Below the pieces are notes generated by a model, which saw only the letters and a list, made by a program, of their open reading frames with translations, did not search any database and had not been told where the DNA came from. The position numbers and the translations under genes are program-made. Positions 43,664 to 51,399 of a DNA stretch of 64,000 bases are shown here, in pieces. Position 1 is the stretch's first letter; each line of letters starts with the position of its first letter. The stretch is from Pseudonocardia sp. MH-G8 (GTDB lineage Bacteria > Actinomycetota > Actinomycetes > Mycobacteriales > Pseudonocardiaceae), in the NCBI RefSeq assembly GCF_002262885.1, contig NZ_NKYF01000001.1:868001-932000 (forward strand), written 5' to 3'.

Positions 43664-43714
43664 CGTATCGGAGATCGATTCGCCGATCCGGCCCGACCGG
43701 GTGAACCTGTCCTC

Positions 43715-44515
43715 GTGAGCACCACACCTCCGTCTTCCGCCGCACAGGGACTCTTCCCGCCCGGCAGCGCCACCCGCCGCGTCATCGGCGACCCGGCCGC
43801 CCTGATCGGCGGCATCAGCGCCCTGTTCCTGCAAGCTCTGCACCCGCGCGCGATGGCGGGCGTCGACCAGCACTCCTCGTTCCCCGACGACTTCTGGCCC
43901 CGGTTGCAGCGCACGGCGGGGTACGTCACCACGCTCGCGTTCGCCGAGACCGCCACGGCCGACCGGGCCGCGGCCCGGGTCCGGGCGATCCACCGGCGCG
44001 TACGCGGCGTGGACGCGGTGACCGGGCAGGCCTACTCGGCCGACGACCCGGACCTGCTGCGCTGGGTGCACGTCACGGAGGTGAGCTCGTTCTCCGCGGC
44101 GGTGCGGCGGCTGGGACTGATCGACTCCGTCGAGGAGGACCGGTTCCTCGCCGAGCAGGTGCGGGCCGGCGCCCTGCTCGGTGCCACCGACCTGCCGCGC
44201 AGCCGCACCGAGGTGGACGCCTACTTCGCGGCCGTCCGACCCGAGCTGACGGCGAGCGCGGCGGCGCACAGGGCCGCGCGGCGACTGCTGCTGGCCCCGA
44301 TGCCGCTGCGCGTCGCCCTGCTCACCCCGGCGCGCCCGGCCTGGACGGTGGTGGCAGCCGTCGCGATCGGGATGATGCCGGGGTGGGCGAAGCGGCTCTA
44401 CGGTCTCCCTCGGGTGCCCGGGGAGGACCTCGCGACCACCGCGGGTCTCGCGGCGCTGCGCGCGGGCATGCTGGCCGTCAGGCGAGCCACTGGACGGCCA
44501 GGACCACCGCGGTGA
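43715..44515 (+). CDS. MpaB-like (DUF2236) oxygenase-family protein
   Basis: A 266-residue protein of the DUF2236/MpaB group, named from rubber oxygenase (latex-clearing protein) relatives that bind haem b. Typical features are the N-terminal RRVIGDPAALIGGISALFLQALHP with its histidine, and HVTEVSSFSAAVRR in the middle. Many members in actinobacteria are of unknown role, and oxygenase activity is inferred only. It starts with GTG. Its last 38 bases overlap the end of the convergent membrane-protein gene. Confidence 0.82.
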   Translation: MSTTPPSSAAQGLFPPGSATRRVIGDPAALIGGISALFLQALHPRAMAGVDQHSSFPDDFWPRLQRTAGYVTTLAFAETATADRAAARVRAIHRRVRGVDAVTGQAYSADDPDLLRWVHVTEVSSFSAAVRRLGLIDSVEEDRFLAEQVRAGALLGATDLPRSRTEVDAYFAAVRPELTASAAAHRAARRLLLAPMPLRVALLTPARPAWTVVAAVAIGMMPGWAKRLYGLPRVPGEDLATTAGLAALRAGMLAVRRATGRPGPPR

Positions 44516-44762
44516 CGAGCACGACGCCGAGCGCGGCGAGCACCGCGGCACCGTTGCGGCGGCGGTCCGCCCAGATCTGAGCGAGCACGGCCACGACCGC
44601 GGCGACGGCGTGCGCGGCGATCGTCCACCCGGTGGGCCCGGGGACCGCGAGCTGCTCCGCGAGGAACCACGCGCCGACGAGTGCCAGCACGAGCGCCACG
44701 AGACCGCCGGCGAGGAGCCCGGACAAGCCGCGGAGCAGCCGGACGGCGCGAGCCTCTGTCAT
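44478..44762 (-). CDS. Small three-helix membrane protein
   Basis: A 94-residue protein with three hydrophobic segments (LLAGGLVALVLALVGAWFLA, GWTIAAHAVAAVVAVLAQIW and VLAALGVVLVTAVVLAVQWL). I cannot name a family. The ATG overlaps the stop of the upstream RecB-like nuclease gene (ATGA). Its 3' end overlaps the convergent MpaB-like gene, so both reading frames share 38 bp. Confidence 0.75.
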   Translation of the reverse strand: MTEARAVRLLRGLSGLLAGGLVALVLALVGAWFLAEQLAVPGPTGWTIAAHAVAAVVAVLAQIWADRRRNGAAVLAALGVVLVTAVVLAVQWLA

Positions 44763-45619
44763 GGCGCGAGCCCGGCCCACGGCGATTCCTCGGGCGCGGC
44801 TGCGCGGCCGGGCGGGCAGTGGCGGCGCACCTCGCAATGCCCGCAGCGGGGAGCGGGACGGGCGGGGAAGAGCGGGTCGGCGGCGCCGCCCGCGGCGAGC
44901 GCGCCGGCGGCTGAGTCGAGCTCCTGCGCCGTGGCCTCCGCCCGCTGGACGTGCGCCTGCAGGGACGCCGGGTCGTGCTGCCACGCCGCCACCTCGCCGC
45001 TGGGCAGGTGGTGCAGCTCCACCTGCGTGCACCTGCGGCGCAGCGTCCGCTCGGCGGCCACGGCGTACAGCGCCAGCGCCTGGGACGCGCCGGTGTCCTC
45101 GGCGGTGGGACGGCGGCGCCCGGTCTTGTAGTCGACGACGACGAGCTCGTCCCCCCGGCGGTCGATGCGGTCCGCCCGCCCTTCCGCGACGATCCGCTCC
45201 GTGGCGACCGAGACCCAGCGCTCCAGGCCGACGGCCTCGGCGTCCGGGTCGAGCTCCGCGGCGTACTCGGCCAGCCAGCCGCGGGCCCGCTCCCGGTACA
45301 CGTCGGCCTGCGCGGCATCGCGGAAGCCATCGCTGTGCCAGTACCGGTCCACGAGCGCCGACGCCGCCCGCTGCGTGCGGCCCGCGGGCGGGAGGTCGAA
45401 CAACGCCCTCAGAGCCAGGTGCACCACGGCCCCGAGCGTGCTGCCCGCCCGCGCACCTCCCCGCGACGGGGACGGCCGGTCCAGGTAGGTGAGCCGGTAG
45501 CGACGCGGGCAGTCGTCCCACGTGGCGAGCTTGGACGGGGTGACCCGCACGAGCCGGGTGGTCGGGAAGTCGAACCCGAGCTGCGTGCCGCCATCCACGT
45601 CCACGACGGTATCCGCCAC
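44759..45619 (-). CDS. RecB-family PD-(D/E)XK nuclease
   Basis: A 286-residue single-domain nuclease of the RecB/Cas4-like group. The nuclease core runs through GRADRIDRRGDELVVVDYKTG (Asp, then Asp-x-Lys) and later QALALYAVA. Cysteines for an iron-sulfur cluster are in WDDCPRRY at the N-terminus and CGHCEVRRHC at the C-terminus, as in AddB, Cas4 and AdnA. Such solo RecB-like proteins are widespread in actinomycetes (Rv2119 in M. tuberculosis). There is no CRISPR array near it. GTG at 45619 begins VADTVVDVDGG; a longer start is possible. Confidence 0.85.
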   Translation of the reverse strand: MADTVVDVDGGTQLGFDFPTTRLVRVTPSKLATWDDCPRRYRLTYLDRPSPSRGGARAGSTLGAVVHLALRALFDLPPAGRTQRAASALVDRYWHSDGFRDAAQADVYRERARGWLAEYAAELDPDAEAVGLERWVSVATERIVAEGRADRIDRRGDELVVVDYKTGRRRPTAEDTGASQALALYAVAAERTLRRRCTQVELHHLPSGEVAAWQHDPASLQAHVQRAEATAQELDSAAGALAAGGAADPLFPARPAPRCGHCEVRRHCPPGRAAAPEESPWAGLAP

Positions 45620-45694
45620 CCGCCCGCCCCTCGCCCCCGGTGTACGCGGCAATCCGGCTCGGCCCGCACGCCCGCCGGAACGAAGCGGAGGCAA

Positions 45695-46567
45695 TCAAAC
45701 ACCGAGGAGCTCGACGCCGGTGGCCTCCTCGAGCAGCCGCTCCAGCGACTCGGCCGCAGTCGTCTCGGCCGCGATCGGGGTGGTCTTGTTCGTGCCGTGG
45801 TAGTCGCTCGAGCCCGTGACCACCAGGCCGGTCTCGGTGGCGAGCGCGCGCAGCAGCTCTCGGTCCTCCGGCGCGTGGTCGGGGTGGTCGACCTCCACAC
45901 CGGTGAGGCCGGCCGCGGCCAGCTCGGCGATGACCGACGGCTCCACGATCCGGCCCCGCTTGCGGGCGAAGGGATGCGCGAACACGGCGACCCCGCCGGC
46001 GGCGCGGACCATCGCGATGGCCTCGCGCACCGGGGTGTCGCATTTCGGCACGTAGTAGGGGCTGCCGTTGTACAGCAGCGTGGCGAAGGCCTCGGTGACC
46101 GACCCGACCACGCCCGCGGCGACGAGGGCCTGCGCCAGGTGCGGCCGTCCGGCGCTGGCGCCCGGCGGGAGCTGCGCGAACACGGCGTCGGAGTCGACCG
46201 GGTAGCCGTCGGCGGCCATCTTCTCGGTCATCCGGTGCAGCCGCTCCACCCGCTCGCCGCGCAGCCGCGCCTGCTCGGCCGCGATCGCGGGGTGGGCGGG
46301 ATCGAACTGGTAGCCCAGCAGGTGCACCGCCACGTCGCGGTCGCCCCGCCCGGTGGGGCTGACGCAGGAGAACTCCGCGCCTCGCACGAGGCGCATTCCC
46401 GTGGGCAGGGCCGCGGCGGCCGCGGCCCAGCCGGCCGTGGTGTCGTGGTCGGTGATCGCCAGGACGTCGACCCCGGCGGCCGCGGCGACCGCGACGAGCT
46501 CGGCCGGGCCGTCCGTGCCGTCCGACGCGGTGGAGTGGGTGTGCAGGTCGATGCGGGGGCGGGGCAC
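45695..46567 (-). CDS. PHP-domain phosphoesterase
   Basis: A 290-residue PHP-superfamily hydrolase. All metal motifs are visible: DLHTHSTASDGTD (residues 7-19), ITDHDTTAGW, GAEFSC, HPFARKRG and the late DYHG. Relatives hydrolyse nucleotides such as 3',5'-nucleoside bisphosphates or act as RNases of the TrpH/RNase AM group; the exact substrate is not predictable. The gene is 75 bp upstream of the RecB-like nuclease on the same strand. Confidence 0.88.
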   Translation of the reverse strand: MPRPRIDLHTHSTASDGTDGPAELVAVAAAAGVDVLAITDHDTTAGWAAAAAALPTGMRLVRGAEFSCVSPTGRGDRDVAVHLLGYQFDPAHPAIAAEQARLRGERVERLHRMTEKMAADGYPVDSDAVFAQLPPGASAGRPHLAQALVAAGVVGSVTEAFATLLYNGSPYYVPKCDTPVREAIAMVRAAGGVAVFAHPFARKRGRIVEPSVIAELAAAGLTGVEVDHPDHAPEDRELLRALATETGLVVTGSSDYHGTNKTTPIAAETTAAESLERLLEEATGVELLGV

Positions 46568-46601
46568 GCCTGAGGTTAACCCCGGGTGGACGGCAGCCTG
46601 C

Positions 46602-47138
46602 TCAGCGGCGCCACCGCGGGCGCGCCAGCATGCCGGTGGCGCGCGTCTTTCCCTTCTCCCCGAACACCAGCTCGGAGAGCGCCTCGTAGATCTCCTCGGG
46701 CCGAGGCAGGTAGTCGATCCGGTTGAGCGCCTGGATCTGGCCTGCCGACTCCACGACGATGGTGCCGTAGCCGAACAGGCGCCCGGACAGGGAACGCCGG
46801 AACGTGAGGTCGGTGACCTTGCCCAGCGGCATCATCCCGACGTTGTGCGTGATGATGCCCTGCGCCAGCATCACCCGCTTGTCGGTGATGACGATGCGCT
46901 CGATCCACCACAGGATCGTGAGCACCGTGAACCGCAGCACCGCAACGAGCGCCAGGTAGAAGGCGAGGTTGTCGATCAACACGCTGTCCGGCAGCAGCCG
47001 CTCGCTGATCACGACCACCAGCAGGAACAACGCCGTGGACGTGACGTGGTTGAGCATCACGGCCCAGTGCTGCCGCACGCGGATGACCCGCCGCTCCGTG
47101 GGGAGCAGGTACTCGTCGATCTCGCGGGGGGCGAGCAC
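46602..47138 (-). CDS. Bacterial PH-domain membrane protein
   Basis: A 178-residue protein with two adjacent membrane segments (VTSTALFLLVVVISERLL and LIDNLAFYLALVAVLRFTV) and a bPH2 domain behind them (IERIVITDKRVMLAQGIIT, MPLGKVTDLTFRRS, ALNRIDYLPRPEEIYEALSE). Such proteins are conserved in actinobacteria; their role is not known. It ends 34 bp from the PHP gene and begins three bases after the next small gene, so three genes are probably one message. Confidence 0.85.
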   Translation of the reverse strand: MLAPREIDEYLLPTERRVIRVRQHWAVMLNHVTSTALFLLVVVISERLLPDSVLIDNLAFYLALVAVLRFTVLTILWWIERIVITDKRVMLAQGIITHNVGMMPLGKVTDLTFRRSLSGRLFGYGTIVVESAGQIQALNRIDYLPRPEEIYEALSELVFGEKGKTRATGMLARPRWRR

Positions 47139-47141
47139 GGC

Positions 47142-47300
47142 CTAGACGAGTTGGGTGAAGAAGCGGATGACGGAGTCGGCGCCGTCGCGGAGGGTGGTTC
47201 CGATGCTCTGCATCGATCCGGCGGCGCTGTCGGGCTGAGTGAAGACGAACCAGAGGAGCAGCGCGATCGCGAGCACCCCGACGATCTTCTTGACGTTCAC
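47142..47300 (-). CDS. Small single-pass membrane protein
   Basis: A 52-residue protein starting VNVKKIVGVLAIALLLWFVF, followed by QPDSAAGSMQSIGTTLRDGA and a hydrophobic end IRFFTQLV. Small proteins of this pattern occur next to the PH-domain gene in actinomycetes as far as I recall. Several GTG codons in a row make the start uncertain; I chose the one that gives the N-V-K-K start, and one at 47339 would add 13 residues. No function is known. Confidence 0.6.
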   Translation of the reverse strand: MNVKKIVGVLAIALLLWFVFTQPDSAAGSMQSIGTTLRDGADSVIRFFTQLV

Positions 47301-47403
47301 CACAACCACCGTTCTGGACGTGACATCAGACCCGTGCACCTGATTTCTACCGCACTGGCCGTGTCCAGGGTATCCGGCACGCGGGCCCGTATGGTCACAA
47401 TCG

Positions 47404-47799
47404 ATGACCGAGAGTGAGCGTGTCGTCCCCTGTGTGGGGGCACTGACCTACGACCAGGTGGGACGCCTGTTGCTCGTCCGACGGGCCAACGAGCCCGGCC
47501 GCGGACTCTGGTCGCTGCCCGGTGGCCGCGTCGAGGAGGGCGAGGACGACGCGGCGGCGTTGGTACGGGAGATGGCCGAGGAGACCGGCCTCGTGGTCGA
47601 GCCGGGTGCGCTGGTCGGGCGCGTCCGGCGCGGCGCCTACGACATCGCCGACTACCACTGCAGGGTCCTCGGCGGCCGGCTCCGCGCCGGGGACGACGCG
47701 CTCGACGCGCGGTGGTGCGACGCGCCGACGCTGGCACAGCTTCCCCTCGTCCCCGAACTGTGGGAGACGCTGCGCGAGTGGGCCGCGCTCCCCCGCTGA
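47404..47799 (+). CDS. Nudix hydrolase
   Basis: A 131-residue pyrophosphohydrolase with a complete Nudix box, GGRVEEGEDDAAALVREMAE followed by ETGL (residues 40-63), which binds magnesium and cleaves nucleoside diphosphates linked to another moiety. Short members like this are MutT/NUDT-type house-cleaning enzymes. It is divergent from the membrane-protein genes and is followed by the 1.6-kb repeat region. The substrate is unknown. Confidence 0.92.
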   Translation: MTESERVVPCVGALTYDQVGRLLLVRRANEPGRGLWSLPGGRVEEGEDDAAALVREMAEETGLVVEPGALVGRVRRGAYDIADYHCRVLGGRLRAGDDALDARWCDAPTLAQLPLVPELWETLREWAALPR

Positions 47800-48021
47800 C
47801 CCCGTCACACCGGTCTCGCCCTTTCGCAACCTGTCGTGTTGATCACATAGGCCCGGTGTGGATCAGGCGAGGGCGCCGGGTGCGAGCCGCACGCGACGGC
47901 TCCCGCGGCCGCGCCCACGTACTTCTCGCAGGCGGTCCGGCCGTCATGATCGCCAGGAGTGGCGTGGGGGTATCAGATCGAGCCGGTTGCCGAATCGGCC
48001 AGGTCCGCGCCGCGGGCCGCG

Positions 48022-48230
48022 GTGATCGATCCGATCAGTACCTGGGTACGGGCGCGGCGACAGTCGCGTACTTGTCGGAGCGATCCAGCCAGGTGATCGA
48101 TCCGAGCAGTACCTGCGTGCGGTCGCTGCGACAGTCGCGTACATGTCGGAGCGATCCAGCCAGGTGATCAGTCCGAGCAGTGCGTGAGTGCTGCCGCGGC
48201 GACGTCAGGTGCTTCTCGCAGCGATCACCA
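48022..48230. repeat. 71-bp tandem repeat, about 2.9 copies
   Basis: Units start at 48022, 48093 and 48164. The first two agree at most positions (GTGATCGATCCGA.CAGTACC at the start, CGATCCAGCCAG at the end); the third is diverged and ends at CGCAGCGATCACC. Each unit contains GTAC-TTGTCGGAGCGATC and a small GCGAC-GTCGC palindrome. Confidence 0.88.
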
Positions 48231-48433
48231 CCGGGCATCCGACGCCCGAGCCGGCCACACGCTCGATCTGTCGCCCTCGCACCATTTCCGCTGATCATGG
48301 CCACCTCGCGTTCCGGAACGTGCCCGTTGCATGATCAATGAGACGTGAGCAGGATCTGCTGGAGATCAAACCCCGCTGAGGTCTCGCTCATGGCGGACGT
48401 GGCCGTCCAGGTTCCGCGTTCCGCGCCCGTTGC

Positions 48434-48497
48434 ACGACCACGTAGACGTGAGCGGGGTTGGAGGAAGATCCAACCCCTCTCACGTCTACGTCGTCGT
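48434..48497. repeat. Long hairpin with 29-bp arms
   Basis: The left arm (48434-48462, starting ACGACCACGTAGACGTGAGC) pairs with 48469-48497 at 27 of 29 positions, leaving a six-base loop GGAAGA. It is followed within ten bases by copy A of the dispersed element, so it could be part of that element or a terminator. Just upstream (48342-48390) a weaker version with GAGACGTGAGC and GAGGTCTCGCTC is visible. Confidence 0.85.
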
Positions 48498-48503
48498 GGA
48501 ATC

Positions 48504-48868
48504 TCCTGTGGGCGCGCCGTTCCCGGCTCGCGACCACTGCCTCACACCCCGGCCCTGGTCTTCGGCGCAGTCGGCCGGGTTCCCCCTGCTCCTGCCCGTC
48601 GGCGGGGTGGCCGGGTTGGCAGAACTGCCGAATATCGTGGCTGGGTGGGCGGTCGTCCCCGGCGCGGGCCCAGGCCTGTCCTGGACGAGCCCGCCCCTGG
48701 TAAGTGCTCGCGCACCTTGCGGTGGTCCCGCTCGACCCCCAACCGATGATCATCAGGCAGTTCGTAGGCGTGTTCACCCTCCTCGCGCACCTTGCGGTGG
48801 TCCCGATCCACCCCTTACCCGTGATCAACGGGCAGGCTCGAGACGCGTCCACCTCTCATGATCGGCGG
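48504..48868 (+). repeat. Dispersed element, copy A
   Basis: About 365 bp that reappear as the reverse complement at 62969-63256 (copy B). The shared parts include GTGGGCGCGCCGTTCCCGGC, GGTTGGCAGAACTGCCGAAT and CGCACCTTGCGGTGGTCCCG. Copy A carries the last segment twice (48709 and 48785), which makes it longer. There is no transposase gene and no target-site duplication that I could see. Confidence 0.85.
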
Positions 48869-48977
48869 GATCGGGACATTTGCTGCAGGGGTGCGGCTCA
48901 TGTCCCCGGCCCGCTGATCAAAGCCGTTTCCGGAGAGTTCAGGAACGGCACCACAGCCAGTCGAGTGGCACGCGGCC

Positions 48978-49167
48978 GCGACGGACTCGTCGTGGACAGG
49001 CCTGGGCCCGCGCCGGGAACGGCCGCCCGAACGACCACGATATTCGTGGGTTGTGCCCAACCCGGCCGCCCTCGGCGCGGAGGTCGAACTCGGCCCCGGA
49101 CCCACTGCGAGTGAGACCTCGATGCGTCGTGGGGCAGGAAGTATCGAGCCGGGGACGGCGCGCCCAC
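48978..49167 (-). repeat. Dispersed element, diverged copy C
   Basis: This stretch matches copy B on the same strand and so is inverted relative to copy A. Shared blocks are GGCCTGGGCCCGCGCCGGGA, CCACGATATTCG and GAGCCGGGGACGGCGCGCCC. It is more diverged and shorter. A and C together form a large inverted pair around 48.9 kb. Confidence 0.75.
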
Positions 49168-49412
49168 CGCAACCCGGGCTACGAGGCAGGGCCACGGGGA
49201 CGCCGGCAGCCGCGGGGGGACGGCGGCGGGCCGCGCGCGGGGCGCCGGCAGGCCGCGGGGGCGCCGGTCGAGGGTGATCGCGCAGCGGTCACGCCCCCTG
49301 ATTCGCGCCATCGACGGGGCGGAGAAGGGGCGCCTCGGCGGGGTGGTCGGGGGCCGAGCGCTGCATGACCCGGAGAACCTTCGTGGCCACCGCGGCATAA
49401 CCGGGGGGCGGC

Positions 49413-49916
49413 CTAGATCTTCGGCTCCGGGCGGGCCGGCTGCTCGCCGCCGCGGGCCTCCCCGTAGGAGCGTTTGGGCACCATCACCTTGCGGCGGAAG
49501 GTGCACACCACCGTGCCGTCCTGGTTGTAGCCGCGGGTCTCCACCTGCACGACGCCCCGGTCGTCCTTGGAGCGCGACTCGGTCTTGTCCAGCACCTCGG
49601 TCTCGCCGTAGATCGTGTCGCCGTGGAACGTCGGCTTCACGTGCTTGAGGGACTCGACCTCGAGGTTGGCGATGGCCTTGCCCGAGACGTCGGGCACGGA
49701 CATGCCCAGCAGCAACGAGTAGACGTAGTTGCCCACCACCACGTTGCGCCCGAAGTCGGTGGTCTCACCCGCGTAGTGCGCATCGAGGTGCAGCGGATGG
49801 TGATTCATCGTGAGCAGGCAGAACAAGTGGTCGTCGTACTCGGTGACCGTCTTACCGGGCCAGTGTTTGTAGACCGCACCGACCTCGAACTCCTCGTAGT
49901 ACCGCCCGAACTGCAA
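49413..49916 (-). CDS. MaoC-family hydratase
   Basis: A 167-residue hot-dog-fold protein of the MaoC/R-hydratase family, acting on enoyl-CoA-type substrates. Catalytic region: NHHPLHLDAHYA with the Asp/His pair, then GNYVYSLLLGMSV and SLKHVKPTFHGDTIYGE. It resembles the Rv2499c group linked to short-chain acyl-CoA breakdown (mesaconyl-CoA or isoprenoid-derived acids). The acyl-CoA dehydrogenase at the right edge could belong to the same pathway, though 14 kb away. No operon partner is adjacent. Confidence 0.88.
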   Translation of the reverse strand: MQFGRYYEEFEVGAVYKHWPGKTVTEYDDHLFCLLTMNHHPLHLDAHYAGETTDFGRNVVVGNYVYSLLLGMSVPDVSGKAIANLEVESLKHVKPTFHGDTIYGETEVLDKTESRSKDDRGVVQVETRGYNQDGTVVCTFRRKVMVPKRSYGEARGGEQPARPEPKI

Positions 49917-50033
49917 CGCTGCCGCCTCCCTCGCCGATGAACGGAGCAGGTTGGGGGTAATCTAGCCGTTGGACCGGTCGTGGCCGCGCTGTGCGGACAT
50001 GGCCCTGCACACACCCCGGAGGAGGTGAGCGCG

Positions 50034-50090
50034 GTGCAGAAGTCACCCGGATGTAGTAGTCGCCGCGTTCCCGACACGGCGATCGGCTGA
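50034..50090 (+). CDS. Possible 18-codon leader peptide upstream of corA
   Basis: GGAGGAGG ends eight bases before a GTG that opens a frame of 18 codons (Val-Gln-Lys-Ser-Pro-Gly-Cys-Ser-Ser-Arg-Arg, then to Gly and TGA). The ribosome-binding site is among the best in the window, and there is no other gene to use it. It ends 82 bp before corA. It might be a translated leader that senses magnesium or translation state, as seen for some magnesium transporter genes, but this is a guess. Confidence 0.38.
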   Translation: MQKSPGCSSRRVPDTAIG

Positions 50091-50172
50091 TCTCCCCGGT
50101 CGGGACGCGAGTTTCCACACGCGCCACGAGCTCTGCTCGGTGCCGTCCCGATCGAACTCTCGGAGGTACGCC

Positions 50173-51270
50173 GTGCCGCCCCTGTCCGCCCTCCGGCCCG
50201 TCATCCGCGCCCACCGCCCGTCGCTGCGCAGCCGCGACACCGTCCTGTCGAACACGCTGCGCGTCCCGATCTCGGCCTACGTCGTCGACTGCGCCGTGTA
50301 CGTCGACGGCGAACGCCTCCCCGGGCACTGGTCGCACGAGGAGGCCCTCGCCGAGGTCCACGGCCGCGACAACGCCTTCGTCTGGATCGGCCTGCACGAG
50401 CCCGCCGAAGCGCAGATCACGGGCATCGCCGACGTCTTCGGCCTCCACGAGCTCGCCGTCGAGGACGCCGTGCAGGCCCACCAGCGCCCGAAGCTCGAGC
50501 GCTACGACGACATGCTGTTCATGGTGCTCAAGACCGTCTGTTACCGCGGGCAGCCCGACCCGAGCGCGGAGCACGAGATCGTCGAGACCGGCGAGATCAT
50601 GGTGTTCCTCGGCCCCGATTTCGTGATCACCGTTCGGCACGGCGACCACTCGTCGCTGCGGCACGTGCGCCGCGCCCTGGAGGCCGACCCGGAGCAGCTC
50701 GCGCTCGGACCCGCGGCCGTGCTGCACGCCATCGCCGACCACGTCGTCGACAGCTACCTCGACGTCACCGCAGCCATCGAGGACGACATCGAGGAGATGG
50801 AGACGCGGGTCTTCGCCCCGCGGTCGAGCGTCGACTCCGAGCAGATCTACGTCCTCAAGCGCGAGGTGCTGGAGCTGCGGCGCGCCGTCGTCCCGCTGGG
50901 GGCGCCGGTGCGCAAGCTCACCGAGGGGTACAGCTCGCTCGTGCCGCACGACGTGCGCTCCTACTTCCGCGACGTCGACGACCACCTCGTCACCGTCACC
51001 GAGCGGATCGCCGGGTTCAACGAGCTGCTCACCACGCTGATCGACGCCGCACTGGCCAAGATCACGCTGCGGCAGAACAGCGACATGCGCAAGATCACCG
51101 CCTACGTCGCGATCATCTCGGTGCCCACGATGATCGCCGGGCTCTACGGGATGAACTTCGACGAGATGCCCGGACTGCACTCGCCGATCGGCTACCCGCT
51201 GACGCTCATCGCGATCGTCGCCACGTGTCTGGCCCTGTTCCGGGTGTTCCGCAGCAACGAGTGGCTCTGA
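50173..51270 (+). CDS. corA: CorA-family magnesium/cobalt transporter
   Basis: A 365-residue channel protein with a large cytoplasmic domain and two C-terminal membrane helices. The signature GMN is at residues 326-328 (in LYGMNF), preceded by the pore helix ITAYVAIISVPTMIAG; the second helix is LTLIAIVATCLALFRVF. It exists as a pentamer in the family. The GTG at 50173 has GGAGG six bases upstream and is preferred over one at 50140. In M. tuberculosis corA (Rv1239c) lies next to the sugABC genes, as it roughly does here. Confidence 0.95.
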   Translation: MPPLSALRPVIRAHRPSLRSRDTVLSNTLRVPISAYVVDCAVYVDGERLPGHWSHEEALAEVHGRDNAFVWIGLHEPAEAQITGIADVFGLHELAVEDAVQAHQRPKLERYDDMLFMVLKTVCYRGQPDPSAEHEIVETGEIMVFLGPDFVITVRHGDHSSLRHVRRALEADPEQLALGPAAVLHAIADHVVDSYLDVTAAIEDDIEEMETRVFAPRSSVDSEQIYVLKREVLELRRAVVPLGAPVRKLTEGYSSLVPHDVRSYFRDVDDHLVTVTERIAGFNELLTTLIDAALAKITLRQNSDMRKITAYVAIISVPTMIAGLYGMNFDEMPGLHSPIGYPLTLIAIVATCLALFRVFRSNEWL

Positions 51271-51271
51271 C

Positions 51272-51358
51272 CGCGACTCGCCCACACCCAGGCCCCGACT
51301 CGCGGGAAGGGCGCACCCCCGCCCCCGCGAGTCGGGGTCCGGGTGTGGGCGAGTCGCG
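51272..51358. repeat. Inverted repeat with 35-bp arms after corA
   Basis: The arms 51272-51306 and 51324-51358 pair at 33 of 35 positions around a 17-base loop. The left arm starts CGCGACTCGCCCACACCCAG. It begins one base after the corA stop and so can act as its terminator, but the length and the related copy at 22570 suggest a mobile or REP-like palindromic element. Confidence 0.9.
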
Positions 51359-51399
51359 CTGGCGGGCGGCGGGGGCGCTGCGGTTCTAACCTGGCACGG

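Larger units (their letters stand above)
47800..49412. other. 1.6-kb gene-free region made of repeats
   Basis: No reading frame here has a good start, a ribosome-binding site and recognisable protein sequence. The stretch holds a 71-bp tandem repeat, a 64-bp hairpin, two inverted copies of a long dispersed element, copies of a GTACTT-TCGC motif and many TGATCA sites. Some short frames look similar to frames at 63 kb only because they are copies of the same repeat. The last 250 bp (49170-49410) are plain GC-rich sequence with nothing that I can name. Confidence 0.7.

Noticed and set aside
48022..48230. 71-bp tandem repeat as a CRISPR array
   Set aside because: The whole unit repeats, with no variable spacers of constant length between constant repeats.
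48430..48861. Possible small proteins in the repeat region that resemble a frame at 63 kb
   Set aside because: The similarity is due to the dispersed DNA element. The frames differ in length, lack ribosome-binding sites and show no protein-level conservation beyond the DNA match.
47800..50172. tRNA or other structural RNA genes in the gaps
   Set aside because: I looked for tRNA-like cloverleaf ends and conserved TTCGA-type arms and found none that I could support. The hairpins present are repeat palindromes or terminators.
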